Source: a virus. Taken from it: 31,151 nt of DNA. The stretch is from positions 1 to 31,151 of the IMG/VR virus record IMGVR_UViG_3300045934_000099. One strand, given 5' to 3'. Shown in pieces: positions 4,663 to 12,940 of this stretch (positions are counted from its first letter, which is position 1; every line of letters starts with the position of its first letter). A program made the translations under genes and the position numbers. Under the pieces are notes generated by a model that saw only the letters and a list, made by a program, of their open reading frames with translations, was not told the origin of the DNA and ran no database searches.

Positions 4663-6272
4663 TTCCTGTCGTGCGCATCTCGTGTGAGCCAAAAGATCCC
4701 AGCGAGCAGCGACAGTGCCACCGCGGCATACGACCCGTAGAACGTGACAGCGATCAGGTCCGTCACTCGAGCGACGATGCCTGGCGGCGCCGTTCCGCCG
4801 GTCGCGTTCTCGACGTCCATCCCCTGCCCGTGCCAGGTCGCCTTCGACATTGTCTGATTGAGCCAGAGGAAATCGCCGCCGCGGGTATAGCCGTTGTTCG
4901 TGTAGCGGTTGTTCGCCTGCGGCCTGAAGGCGTCGAGGTTCGCGCTATCGATCACCCCAGTACGCCCGGTGCCGGCGGCCGGCTCGGTCGTGTAGGTGAT
5001 CACATTACCGTGCACCAGCAGATTGATCAGCGTCCACGGTCCGTACTCGCCGGCGCCCCGATGATCGTTGAGTCCGGTGATCCCCTGGAAGTTGTCCTCG
5101 AGCGTGTTCTCGTAGACCTCGACGTTCCGCGAGCTCGTGACCTCGATGCCCGCACTCGTCGTCCACCACGGGTAGTCGCGCGACAGGCCGTTCCGCTTGA
5201 GCGTGTTCTTCCGAATGACGGCGTCGTAGCTGATCTCGTGAAAGATGCCTGATCGCGCGTTCTCGAAGGCGACGTTCTGCTCGTAGAGCGTGCCGATGTT
5301 ATTGATGTCCGTCCAGAGGCCTGGCCCGTCGTTGTGATGGGATCGGTTGTTCCGGACGATCAGATTCGTCGTCCACACCCATTTCGATCCGCCGGCGCCC
5401 CAGTAGGAGTTATAGCCGCAGGTCCCATCCGAGCCGTTTGCGCTCCACCTCGTGACCGTCGCGCCCGCGGCGATGTTGTTGTACGCGATCTCGTTGCCCT
5501 CGATCAGAATGTCCGACCCTGCGCCGGTGAACCCGAACCCGCAGTTATGGTGCACGAGGTTATTGATCGCCGACGTCCTCGAGTCGGTGCCGATGCCGCC
5601 GCCGTGATTCCACCGGACGATCGAATTCCGCACTGACCAGTCGACGCCGCCAGACGCCGACGCGCCGATGCTGAGTGCACTCGTCCCACTCGCCGCCGCG
5701 TATTTCTCGACGATCAGCCGGTCGACTGTGACGCGCGACGCCGCGCTCAGGTGGAAGAGATTCGGCGTCACGCTCGTCTCGACGACGCGGCCCGATGGAT
5801 CGTCGCCGACGTAGATCCGATCGGCCGCGTAGTCGAAGAACCACGTCCCGGCGCCCACCTGCCCGCGCGAGGCGACGTGTTTCTTCATCACGTTATCGAA
5901 GAACAGATCCTCGGGGTAGTCGCACCGCGGATGCGTCGACCAGCAGACGCCGCCGAGGCGTTGTCCTTGCTGCGTCTGCCCGGTGACGAACCACGCGCTC
6001 CCGTCACGCTGCCAGCCGTCGAGGACCTTCGCGCCGGAGACGATCGCGAGCAGGATGCCGCCCTGCGTCTCACCGAGGAAGGTGTCCCCGGTACGCGCCG
6101 TGATCTGCTGCATCCGATGGACGCCGGCCTTGATCACGAACGTCGAGCCCGCCGGCGCCTTGTTGATGATCGGCTGCCACGCCTGCCCCGGCGGGATCTC
6201 GACCATCGTCTGTGCGTATGCGGACACAGGGAGCAGCGACAGCAGACCCGCGATCAGTAGTCGACGCATCAT
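4659..6272 (-). CDS. Membrane-anchored right-handed parallel beta-helix protein (537 aa)
   Basis: A 537-aa protein with an N-terminal signal peptide (RRLLIAGLLSLLPVSAYA, cut after about residue 20, before Gln) and a C-terminal membrane helix (about 511-530, YGSYAAVALSLLAGIFWL) ending in a charged tail. Between them lies a right-handed parallel beta-helix of the pectate-lyase/NosD type, shown by many short coils such as NLVHHNCGFGF, ILIEGNEIAYNN, LIVRNNRSHHNDGPG, AVIRKNTLKRNG and VEVYENTLEDN. ATG at 6272 follows AAGGGG. It should be exported and stay anchored by its C terminus, unlike virion tailspikes, which lack signal peptides. A carbohydrate-binding or polysaccharide-cleaving activity is possible; no catalytic residues are identified. 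It sits at the end of the tail-fibre block. Confidence 0.7.
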   Translation of the reverse strand: MMRRLLIAGLLSLLPVSAYAQTMVEIPPGQAWQPIINKAPAGSTFVIKAGVHRMQQITARTGDTFLGETQGGILLAIVSGAKVLDGWQRDGSAWFVTGQTQQGQRLGGVCWSTHPRCDYPEDLFFDNVMKKHVASRGQVGAGTWFFDYAADRIYVGDDPSGRVVETSVTPNLFHLSAASRVTVDRLIVEKYAAASGTSALSIGASASGGVDWSVRNSIVRWNHGGGIGTDSRTSAINNLVHHNCGFGFTGAGSDILIEGNEIAYNNIAAGATVTRWSANGSDGTCGYNSYWGAGGSKWVWTTNLIVRNNRSHHNDGPGLWTDINNIGTLYEQNVAFENARSGIFHEISYDAVIRKNTLKRNGLSRDYPWWTTSAGIEVTSSRNVEVYENTLEDNFQGITGLNDHRGAGEYGPWTLINLLVHGNVITYTTEPAAGTGRTGVIDSANLDAFRPQANNRYTNNGYTRGGDFLWLNQTMSKATWHGQGMDVENATGGTAPPGIVARVTDLIAVTFYGSYAAVALSLLAGIFWLTRDAHDRK

Positions 6273-6283
6273 GGGGATCCCCT

Positions 6284-6613
6284 TTATGGCTCGATGCTGC
6301 TGTCTCTCGGCGGAATGCACCGGCGCCGTTGCTCGACGTCCGTCGCTGTGTTGAAACACATCGACTGTAGGTAGTGCAGGATCAGCGCGTTCGTCCGGCC
6401 GGTCTGATCGATGTGACTCGTGATCGCGCCCTTCAGGAACATATATTCCTGGGCGTGGCCCTCGAGCTGCGCTTTCATCTCACGGTTCTGGGTATAGAGG
6501 GTCGTCGCCATCCAATAGACGAGGCCCATCGCGATAATCGACGTCACGCCGAGTTGCACTGCCGCCTTCAACCACACCGGTGTACCGCTGCCGTCGAGTC
6601 CGTTGCCGCTCAT
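6284..6613 (-). CDS. Small membrane protein, possible holin or spanin-type accessory (109 aa)
   Basis: A 109-aa protein with one transmembrane helix (about residues 15-40, LKAAVQLGVTSIIAMGLVYW) followed by a charged helical segment (TQNREMKAQLEGHAQEYMFL) and a C-terminal part with two Cys. This N-in, helix-out topology resembles phage proteins annotated as holin-like or Rz-like, but no lysis signature is decisive. ATG at 6613 is chosen with AGGGGC upstream; GTG at 6616 is one codon earlier. It lies just downstream of the fibre genes and 11 bp upstream of the beta-helix gene, a common place for lysis functions. Confidence 0.5.
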   Translation of the reverse strand: MSGNGLDGSGTPVWLKAAVQLGVTSIIAMGLVYWMATTLYTQNREMKAQLEGHAQEYMFLKGAITSHIDQTGRTNALILHYLQSMCFNTATDVEQRRRCIPPRDSSIEP

Positions 6614-6649
6614 CACTGCCCCTTGTACAGTCCTTGCGTGTCCGTCGCC

Positions 6650-7912
6650 CTATCCACCGACCGACGCGAACCCGGTCTCGACTCCCGTCTCCTCGCCCGG
6701 ACTGCCTTCGGATCCTGGACTGCCCTCGCTCCCTGCGCCATCGTCGATGAACTGACAGCACGCGAACCGGAAGCCGAGGCCCGTCGGCGATCCGATCGGC
6801 ACCGTCTCGACGTTGATGAGATCGCCCGGCGCGAAACTGACGAACCCGGTATCGGAGCCGCTCGAGTTCGTGCCGATCACGCCCGCCGAGAGACTCGTCG
6901 CCGCGCCATTCTTGCGGAGCGTGAAGCCGTAGCCCTTGCCCGCCCCTGGCGCCTCCGTGACGCTGACCGCGAGGAATCTCAACTCGAAGGCCACGCCGAC
7001 CGTCGCCTGATGATCGGCCTCCGTCGTCGACCATTGCGTCCACGAGTCGCCGAAGCCGTGATAATTCGTGGTCGATCCTCCGTCCGTGGCATCAGGGGGC
7101 GACGCGTGGAAGTTCGAGTTCCCGACGATGTCCGCGACTAAGGCGACGCCGTAGCGTGGGCGGCGATTCGTGGTGAGGCCGGACGGCACGGCGCGGAGCT
7201 GAAACTCGTCGAGCGGATCGCAGGAGAGCGAGAACGTCGACGAGCCAGACGTCGCCGGCGCCGTGATGACGAGCGTCGTGTCGACGGTCCCGCCGGACCC
7301 GTCCTGGACGACGCCGTTCTTGAGAATGTTGAACGTGTACGTCCCGGTGCCAGAGCTCGCATTGAGCGACACATCCAGCCGCGTGAACGTGCCCGCCACA
7401 GCGACGATCGACGCCTCATCGGACCATCCGCCGCCGGCATTCGTCCCGCCGAGCAGCGCCGTCGTGCGCGTCGTGGTCATGTCCTGCGGTTGTGACCCGC
7501 CGTAGATCGACGTCCCTGCCACATCGCTATCGAACTCGAGCGAGACCGACGGCGACATCAGCGCCGGCGGATTCAGGAACGGCGGACGGAACTCGAGCGC
7601 AATCAGATCGCCCGCCGCGACCGTGACCTCGTCGGCCGTGTTCTCCTCGTCAGTGTCACTATTGCTGATCGTGACCATCAAGGCCGTGTCGGCCCCGTTG
7701 ACGCGCAGCGTCACTTCCCAGCTTTTCCCAGACCCAGGCGCCGCCGAGACCACGACGCGCAAGTTCCTGAAGGTCCCAGGCGCCGAGACGACCATCGTGT
7801 GATCCGCCTCGTCGCCGTCGAAGGCGTTCTGCGACTGCATCGGATGGCAGTACGTCGGATCGAGCTGCGACGGCTGCCCATTCGATTTCCAGACGGCGAT
7901 CTGCTTCGACAT
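6650..7912 (-). CDS. Tail-fibre-type protein with repeated beta-sandwich domains (420 aa)
   Basis: A virion protein built from at least three related beta-sandwich modules. Each has the pattern aromatic/aliphatic-L-x-V-x-V-(linker)-G-K/T-(F/V)-T-L-R-K/V-N-G: near residues 48-80 (FRNLRVVVSAAPGSGKSWEV, TLRVNGA), near 175-205 (FTRLDVSLNASSGTGTYTFN, ILKNG) and near 310-345 (LRFLAVSVTEAPGAGKGYGF, TLRKNGA). The C-terminal 25 residues are a flexible Gly/Ser/Glu tail with SEGSPGSEGSPG. A related module ends the adjacent 317-aa fibre protein. Position after the tail-tip genes and the modular beta structure point to host-surface binding. The ATG directly abuts the upstream stop codon. Confidence 0.65.
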   Translation of the reverse strand: MSKQIAVWKSNGQPSQLDPTYCHPMQSQNAFDGDEADHTMVVSAPGTFRNLRVVVSAAPGSGKSWEVTLRVNGADTALMVTISNSDTDEENTADEVTVAAGDLIALEFRPPFLNPPALMSPSVSLEFDSDVAGTSIYGGSQPQDMTTTRTTALLGGTNAGGGWSDEASIVAVAGTFTRLDVSLNASSGTGTYTFNILKNGVVQDGSGGTVDTTLVITAPATSGSSTFSLSCDPLDEFQLRAVPSGLTTNRRPRYGVALVADIVGNSNFHASPPDATDGGSTTNYHGFGDSWTQWSTTEADHQATVGVAFELRFLAVSVTEAPGAGKGYGFTLRKNGAATSLSAGVIGTNSSGSDTGFVSFAPGDLINVETVPIGSPTGLGFRFACCQFIDDGAGSEGSPGSEGSPGEETGVETGFASVGG

Positions 7913-8866
7913 CTACGTCCGCTCCACCGTCAACTGCAGCTCGAAGAACTCGATCCCCGAGCAGGAGAGGACATTGATCGAGAAGCGATCCCCGCCGGCG
8001 ACCGACACGTCCGCCCAGTCGCCGAGGTTCGTGTCCTCGGCCTCGTCGTCGGCGATCAGCGCCGGGTTATTCCCAGACGTGACCGAGGCGCCGTTCTTCC
8101 GGACGTTGACCTCGAGACTCCCGGCCACCGGCGACCGCAGGTTCCAGGCCGTGATCGTGCCGTCGTAGGTGTCGATCGGGATCAGGGCCGTGTAGTTCTT
8201 GACGCCGGTCGTGACGTCCGTGCCCTGTCCGTCGGCCGTGAACTTGATCGGGTAGAGCGTGCCCGAGATGGACCCGCCAGGACTGCCGCCGCCGGCCGGT
8301 CCCCAGGTCCCGTCGCCGTGCAGGACGTCATCGGGATCGCCGCTGTAGCCCCCGAGCTGCGTAATGTCGATTTCGTCGTCGCCGCCTTCCTCGTGCGTCT
8401 CGGCGTGCGGGGGAAGGTCGCCGGGACTGGCCCCGGCCCCGGTCTCGGCCTCGAGCGTGTCGAGCGTCACGTAGGGATTCGACGCGCTCGGCGTCCCGGT
8501 CCCGACGAGCGCCGCCTTCTGGTCGTCCGTCGGCCGATTCGCGTCGGCGTGGCGATGATCGCCGCGGGAGTATGCCGTCGAGGCGCCGGCGACGCCGGTC
8601 CCATCGAGCGCCGCGACCGTGTCCGACGGCGTGCCGGGCGTGCCCTCGAGTTGATTCGAGCCGTTGATCGTGATCGTGACGCCGTCGACCCGCACGGCGA
8701 GGGGATCGCCGTCGGTGCCGTCGCCGTCGAGCGCCCCGGCTGCGTCGACCGCGGTCGGGAAGAACATCTCCTCCAGCTGGTCGATCAACTCGATCACCCT
8801 GCGCCGCAGCATCAGGATTTCGTGCAGCCGAACCCGGAAGCGCCCCTCGGGCCCCGTCTGTGCCAT
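7913..8866 (-). CDS. Tail fibre protein (317 aa)
   Basis: A 317-aa fibre. The N-terminal helix (LHEILMLRRRVIELIDQLEE) probably attaches and trimerises at the tail tip. The middle has two hallmarks of phage fibres: GVAGASTAYSRGDHRHAD and a HAETHEEGGDDEIDITQLGG stretch. The C-terminal domain (about 210-317) is a beta-sandwich with LEVNVRKNGASVT, matching the modules in the next gene. The ATG overlaps the stop of the tail-tip gene by one base (TGATG). It is virion-associated, with receptor binding inferred. Late-operon expression. Confidence 0.75.
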   Translation of the reverse strand: MAQTGPEGRFRVRLHEILMLRRRVIELIDQLEEMFFPTAVDAAGALDGDGTDGDPLAVRVDGVTITINGSNQLEGTPGTPSDTVAALDGTGVAGASTAYSRGDHRHADANRPTDDQKAALVGTGTPSASNPYVTLDTLEAETGAGASPGDLPPHAETHEEGGDDEIDITQLGGYSGDPDDVLHGDGTWGPAGGGSPGGSISGTLYPIKFTADGQGTDVTTGVKNYTALIPIDTYDGTITAWNLRSPVAGSLEVNVRKNGASVTSGNNPALIADDEAEDTNLGDWADVSVAGGDRFSINVLSCSGIEFFELQLTVERT

Positions 8867-10575
8867 CAGGCCGGCGACCCGTCGTCAGGCGCGTCAAAGT
8901 CGATCAGGTCCTCGCAGTCGAAGGCGACGATCCGGACCTTCCGCGTCCCTGGGTTGACCTGGATCCTCTCGATCTGGGCGAGTCGGATCTGATCCGGCTC
9001 GCCGATCGCGGCATGATGCGTATACCGGATGTAGTCGCCGAGCTCCCGGTACCCCGGCGAGTCCAGCGTCACCGGATCCGGCCCGACCGTCCCGTCGAAG
9101 GCGATCCGCCAGCGCGGATAGGCGCGGACGCGCCCCTCGAGCACCGCCAGGTGATTGATGTGCGTGATCCCCGGTGCGAAGGGGTAGTCGCGCGTGTCGC
9201 CCGGGATCTCGATCCCGTAGTCGGCGAGCGACTGATCGTGGCGATTGATCACGTTCGTCTTCCATTGGCCGGAGACGTGCTCGTAGTCGCCGCGCGCCGG
9301 GAGAATGTTGCAGTGATCCTGCCAGCCAACGTCGCCCGGCTGGAAACTGTCGCGCAGGATCTCGTAGGCGCCGGTATAGAGGACGGCCGCATCCTTGATC
9401 GCCTGCGTCGGATGCAGGAGCGCGATCCGCATCTGCCCGTACCGGGTGATCCCGAATTGCGCCCGGCATGACCGGTTCCACTCGGCGATCCACCGTTTCG
9501 CGCTCGAGCGGTCGCCGGCGCGCGCGCCGATGATGGCCGCGCCGATGTACCCGTCGTCGAGGCAGGTGAAGGCGATCGCGCTCCCGTCGTCGAACGACTG
9601 CTCGTCGACCATCAGGATCGGCGTGTCCTCGAACTGGATATTCCACTCGGGATTTGTCAGCCACGCGCCGGACTGGTACGACGCCTGCCCTCGATGACAC
9701 ACGAAGTTGATCAGGAAATGCTTGTACTGCTCGAACCGGTCCGTGATGACCTCGCCGGAGCCGTCGCCGTTCGGCTCGATGCCGTCGACCGCGATCGCGA
9801 TCTCGTGGTCGCCGCGCGCGGTCTCGTCGGCGAGCTCGTCACCGACCGGCGCGCGGAGCAGCGTATAGCGCCGTGTGTCGCCGAAGGTGTCGGAGACGAA
9901 GTCCTCGAAGTCGCCAGGCCCCGGAATGATGAAGGCCCCGGTGGTCTCCTCGCCGTCGATGTAGAGCGGCCCGGTATTCGCGCACGCGTGCCCGGCGATC
10001 AGCCAAATATGTTGGCCGCCCATGATCCCGAGGTACATCGGCTCGTAGACGAATCCGGCACCGACAGGGGGCGTCTCGTCCGGGATCCGCAGGTGCCGGC
10101 CGTAGATGATCGGCTCCGGCATTTCGCGATCGAGGACCTCGGCGACCTCGTCCATCTGCTCGAGGAAGCCGTCCTTGATCATCCGCCACGGGATCATCGC
10201 GGAGTCGGTCAGCAGCCGCGACGAGACGAAGTCGGAGAGCGTGAAGTCCCAGGTCAGGCCGTCGCCTGGCTGTGCGCTCACGATCACGCCGTTGAAGACC
10301 GTGTAGGGCGCACCGAGCGCGGCGCGATTGATCCGATTCGTCATCCGGACCGTCAGCGGCTGCGTCCAGATGCGCTCGGTCGTGCTCGCGAACCGCTGCC
10401 GGATCGAGCGGTCGTAATCCGACACCTTGAGATTGAACTGCGAGCCCGTCCAGTCGCCGGTGAAGCGTGAGGACATCGCGCGTTCCGCGGTGCCCCACTG
10501 CATGACGCGGCCTTCCTTGAACCCGCCGTAATACGACTCGGGATCCGCGAGATCGAGATCGGAGTAGATGAACAT
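8866..10575 (-). CDS. Tail tip / baseplate hub-like protein (569 aa)
   Basis: A 569-aa protein placed between the distal tail genes and the fibres. The N-terminal region (about 1-120) reads like the beta-rich hub domain of siphophage tail-associated proteins, measuring a surface path (FIYSDLDLADPESYYGGFKE; WDFTLSDFVSSRLL). The C terminus again resembles that domain, with a repeated strand pattern (LAQIERIQVNPGTRKVRIVA). The large middle part is unrecognised, with several Cys and His. No lysozyme or peptidase motif is seen. It is coupled to the fibre gene by a TGATG overlap and separated from the preceding gene by one base. Function from context: the tail-tip structural hub on which the fibres mount. 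Confidence 0.6.
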   Translation of the reverse strand: MFIYSDLDLADPESYYGGFKEGRVMQWGTAERAMSSRFTGDWTGSQFNLKVSDYDRSIRQRFASTTERIWTQPLTVRMTNRINRAALGAPYTVFNGVIVSAQPGDGLTWDFTLSDFVSSRLLTDSAMIPWRMIKDGFLEQMDEVAEVLDREMPEPIIYGRHLRIPDETPPVGAGFVYEPMYLGIMGGQHIWLIAGHACANTGPLYIDGEETTGAFIIPGPGDFEDFVSDTFGDTRRYTLLRAPVGDELADETARGDHEIAIAVDGIEPNGDGSGEVITDRFEQYKHFLINFVCHRGQASYQSGAWLTNPEWNIQFEDTPILMVDEQSFDDGSAIAFTCLDDGYIGAAIIGARAGDRSSAKRWIAEWNRSCRAQFGITRYGQMRIALLHPTQAIKDAAVLYTGAYEILRDSFQPGDVGWQDHCNILPARGDYEHVSGQWKTNVINRHDQSLADYGIEIPGDTRDYPFAPGITHINHLAVLEGRVRAYPRWRIAFDGTVGPDPVTLDSPGYRELGDYIRYTHHAAIGEPDQIRLAQIERIQVNPGTRKVRIVAFDCEDLIDFDAPDDGSPA

Positions 10576-10576
10576 G

Positions 10577-11968
10577 CTAGTCGTCGGCCTCCGGCCATTC
10601 GATCCACGAGATCGGCCCGATGGCGCCGGTCGGCACCGGTTCCGGATCGCCGACGCTGCCGCTGCCCTCCGACGCCTCGCTCGGCACCTCCGTGAAGAGC
10701 AGCGTCACCATCGTGCAGGACGTCGACGGCCCGAAGAGTTGCTGGGTATTCGCCTCCATGTTCCGGCCTTGCGTGAACATGGACGTATCGAAGAACGCGA
10801 CCTCGGATCCGTCGGCGAGCAGGACGAGCGCGAACCGCGCCGTATCGTCGTCGGGCGTATAGAACCAGACGTTGATGTGATCGGACCCGCCGCCGGGCGG
10901 CCGCCCCAGGTGATTGATCTGCCGGCTCGCGTGTGCGTAGGTGTACGAGTGCAGGAGCGTGCCGCCGCTCGAGATGTGGAGCAGCACGTCTTCGGCGTCG
11001 TCCTCGTTCCGCGCCCAGGTGACGACGGAGCCGTCCGGGAGCTCGAGGATCTCGGCCGGCCAGAAGTTTGCCGTCACCGCGAGGCCGCCGACGTCGGTCG
11101 CGAGTCCCGCGTAGGTGTAGAAGTCCGGATCGGCCTCGTCGTTGACCAGATCCCAGCGGTGGATCACGTTATCGCTGGCGTCGAAGAGCGTCAGGTAGTC
11201 CGTCGCGTCGACGTAGTAGAGGACCGTCCCGTCCGCCGAGACGCCGATCGCTGTCGCCTGCGGAATCGTGGCGACGAGCGTCACCGCGCCCGCGGTCGTG
11301 ATGCGATAGACGTTGCCCGTCGTCGGCTCGTGTGCATAGAAGTCGGTATCGGAGCCCGTGATCGAGACCGGGATCGGGAAGTCCGAAAACGTCTGCGACG
11401 TCGAGTCGACATAGGCGCCGGTATTGTCGAAGACGGCCAGCGTCCCCGACGCCGCGCGCCGACCGAAGCGATCCTGCCAGATCGACTCGCCCGTCGGCAG
11501 CGACCCGCCGATCTCGCCCGCCGGCATCCGCAGATACCCGACGACGGTCCCGTCCATCTGCATCACGGTCGCCGGAAACAGCCCGGTATCGTCATTGATG
11601 ACGATCGCGTCCTCCGGCACCGTGAACCCGTCGAGCGGCCGCGTGTCGGCGTGGAAGGTAAAGTCGAAGTTCGAGGCGCCGCCCCCGAACTTCCGCACCT
11701 GCAGGTAGTAGGTCCCCGACTCGAGCGGGAAGTTCCAGGCGTTATTGTTGGCGTTATTGATCGTCCGGACGAGCGTCGATCCGTCGTCCTCGAAGAGGTC
11801 ATACCGCGGCGTGAAGGTCCCCCCGATCTCCGTGAAGAACCCGGCGACGGCATCGGACGCGAGGACGAGACGGAACCATCGCTCGTTCGCGACGTTAAAG
11901 GCCGCCTGCGTCACGACGGCCGCGAAGGGGATCGTATCGATGTCGACGTAACTGGCAGGGGGAGGCAT
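10577..11968 (-). CDS. Beta-propeller-like tail protein (463 aa)
   Basis: A 463-aa beta-rich protein. Residues of about 20-120 form a sandwich resembling bacterial pre-peptidase/CBM-like modules (FRLVLASDAVAG..., SGTYYLQVRKFGG). Residues of about 130-400 contain repeated short blades typical of propellers (DGTVVGYLRMPAG, TLAVFDNTGAYV, NVYRITTAGAVTLV, GTVLYYVDATDYLTLF, LPDGSVVTWARN). The C-terminal acidic linker EASEGSGSVGDPEP recalls the Ser/Glu/Gly tail of the 420-aa fibre. Start and stop abut both neighbours. Position in the tail-tip block suggests a peripheral virion component, perhaps host recognition; the precise role is unknown. Confidence 0.6.
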   Translation of the reverse strand: MPPPASYVDIDTIPFAAVVTQAAFNVANERWFRLVLASDAVAGFFTEIGGTFTPRYDLFEDDGSTLVRTINNANNNAWNFPLESGTYYLQVRKFGGGASNFDFTFHADTRPLDGFTVPEDAIVINDDTGLFPATVMQMDGTVVGYLRMPAGEIGGSLPTGESIWQDRFGRRAASGTLAVFDNTGAYVDSTSQTFSDFPIPVSITGSDTDFYAHEPTTGNVYRITTAGAVTLVATIPQATAIGVSADGTVLYYVDATDYLTLFDASDNVIHRWDLVNDEADPDFYTYAGLATDVGGLAVTANFWPAEILELPDGSVVTWARNEDDAEDVLLHISSGGTLLHSYTYAHASRQINHLGRPPGGGSDHINVWFYTPDDDTARFALVLLADGSEVAFFDTSMFTQGRNMEANTQQLFGPSTSCTMVTLLFTEVPSEASEGSGSVGDPEPVPTGAIGPISWIEWPEADD

Positions 11969-12151
11969 CTACTGGCCGCGCCCTCGCTCGCGTCGTGCCT
12001 GTCGCGTCTCTGTGATCTTGCGGCGCGCGATCCGGAGTTGCTCCTTGAAGGCGCGATCCTCCCCCTCAGGCGTCCCGTCGAGCAGCGCCAACACGGCGGC
12101 CCGTTCGGCCTTCGTCAGTCTCGCCCGGCCGGCGGTGCTATTCCGACTCAC
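11969..12151 (-). CDS. Small basic helical protein in the tail-tip block (60 aa)
   Basis: A 60-aa protein rich in Arg, Lys and Ala with two helical segments (ARLTKAERAAVLALLDGT and AFKEQLRIARRKITETRQ) and a basic C terminus. GTG start at 12151 overlaps the stop of the upstream tail gene by four bases; its stop directly precedes the ATG of the propeller-like gene. No family is recognised. Size and charge could fit an assembly factor. Confidence 0.5.
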   Translation of the reverse strand: MSRNSTAGRARLTKAERAAVLALLDGTPEGEDRAFKEQLRIARRKITETRQARRERGRGQ

Positions 12152-12939
12152 GGCCAGGGGAGACCGCGCGACAACTCGCGCACGCGAAACGGGAAGCTAT
12201 TGAAGTTGATCGTCTCGCGCGTCCGACTCCATCGTGACTCCTCGAATCGCACGAGCCACGCGTCGTTGACGTCCTCATCGGGAATCAGGAGCCACGGCAG
12301 GATCCGGCCTCGCGCAGATCGGGCGAGCGAGATCAAACTCGTCGCCTCAGCGTCGCGGACCTTCAGCTCGCCGGCGAACGCACGACGACGGCCCGGGAGG
12401 TCGTACATCGTCTCGACGCCGAGCTCGGTCGGATGCTCGATCAGGCTGAAGTCCTCCATCTCTTCTTCGCCCCATCGGACGTCCGTCTCGAGCTGCCGGA
12501 GTGTCCCGATGAGGAGCAGTCGTCCGACGACGACGTCGAGACTGTTGGCCTCGTTGATCGAGAGCGTGAAACTCGACGCCGTCAACGGCGTGTCGAATTC
12601 GACCCAGGCGTTGACCGTCTCGGGCGTCACGTTTGCGATCCCGCCCTCGATGTGCGGCGGGATGATGATCGGCTCGCCGTTGATCGTGACGTCGAGACCG
12701 GCGTCGAGGTCGTGATAGATGAGCGCGGCCGCTTCGACCGTCACCGGCGCATCGAACGACACCGTCCACGACCCGGAGCTGGAAACCAGCTTCGCCGGAC
12801 GGCTCGGGAGGTTCAGGTGCCCGGTATTCGCGAGCGCGACGAGGTTCCCGGCCGGATATTCCGGATCCTCGGCACTCGCCGACACACTGCTCGACAGTCC
12901 CGCGTAATCGTCCGACGGGAGCGCGTAGCGTCCGAACAT
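12148..12939 (-). CDS. Distal tail / tail-tip protein (263 aa)
   Basis: A 263-aa beta-rich protein directly downstream of the tape measure, the usual place of the first tail-tip component. The N-terminal half has a jelly-roll look (LVSSSGSWTVSFDAPVTVEA; NAWVEFDTPLTASSFTLSIN), as in discoidin-like domains. The C-terminal half has the pattern METMYDLPGRRRAFAGELKV through ILPWLLIPDEDVNDAWLVRF, seen in phage proteins that bind the tail end. One base separates it from the tape-measure stop. A function in joining tail tube to tip complex is inferred from position. Confidence 0.65.
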   Translation of the reverse strand: MFGRYALPSDDYAGLSSSVSASAEDPEYPAGNLVALANTGHLNLPSRPAKLVSSSGSWTVSFDAPVTVEAAALIYHDLDAGLDVTINGEPIIIPPHIEGGIANVTPETVNAWVEFDTPLTASSFTLSINEANSLDVVVGRLLLIGTLRQLETDVRWGEEEMEDFSLIEHPTELGVETMYDLPGRRRAFAGELKVRDAEATSLISLARSARGRILPWLLIPDEDVNDAWLVRFEESRWSRTRETINFNSFPFRVRELSRGLPWP

Positions 12940-12940
12940 C

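Noticed and set aside
10568-12715. Long plus-strand frame of 715 codons, and others at 14832-16004 and 26819-28225
   Set aside because: They lie opposite well-supported structural genes, have Arg/Ala/Pro-rich composition typical of high-GC antisense frames, and no ribosome sites or domains.
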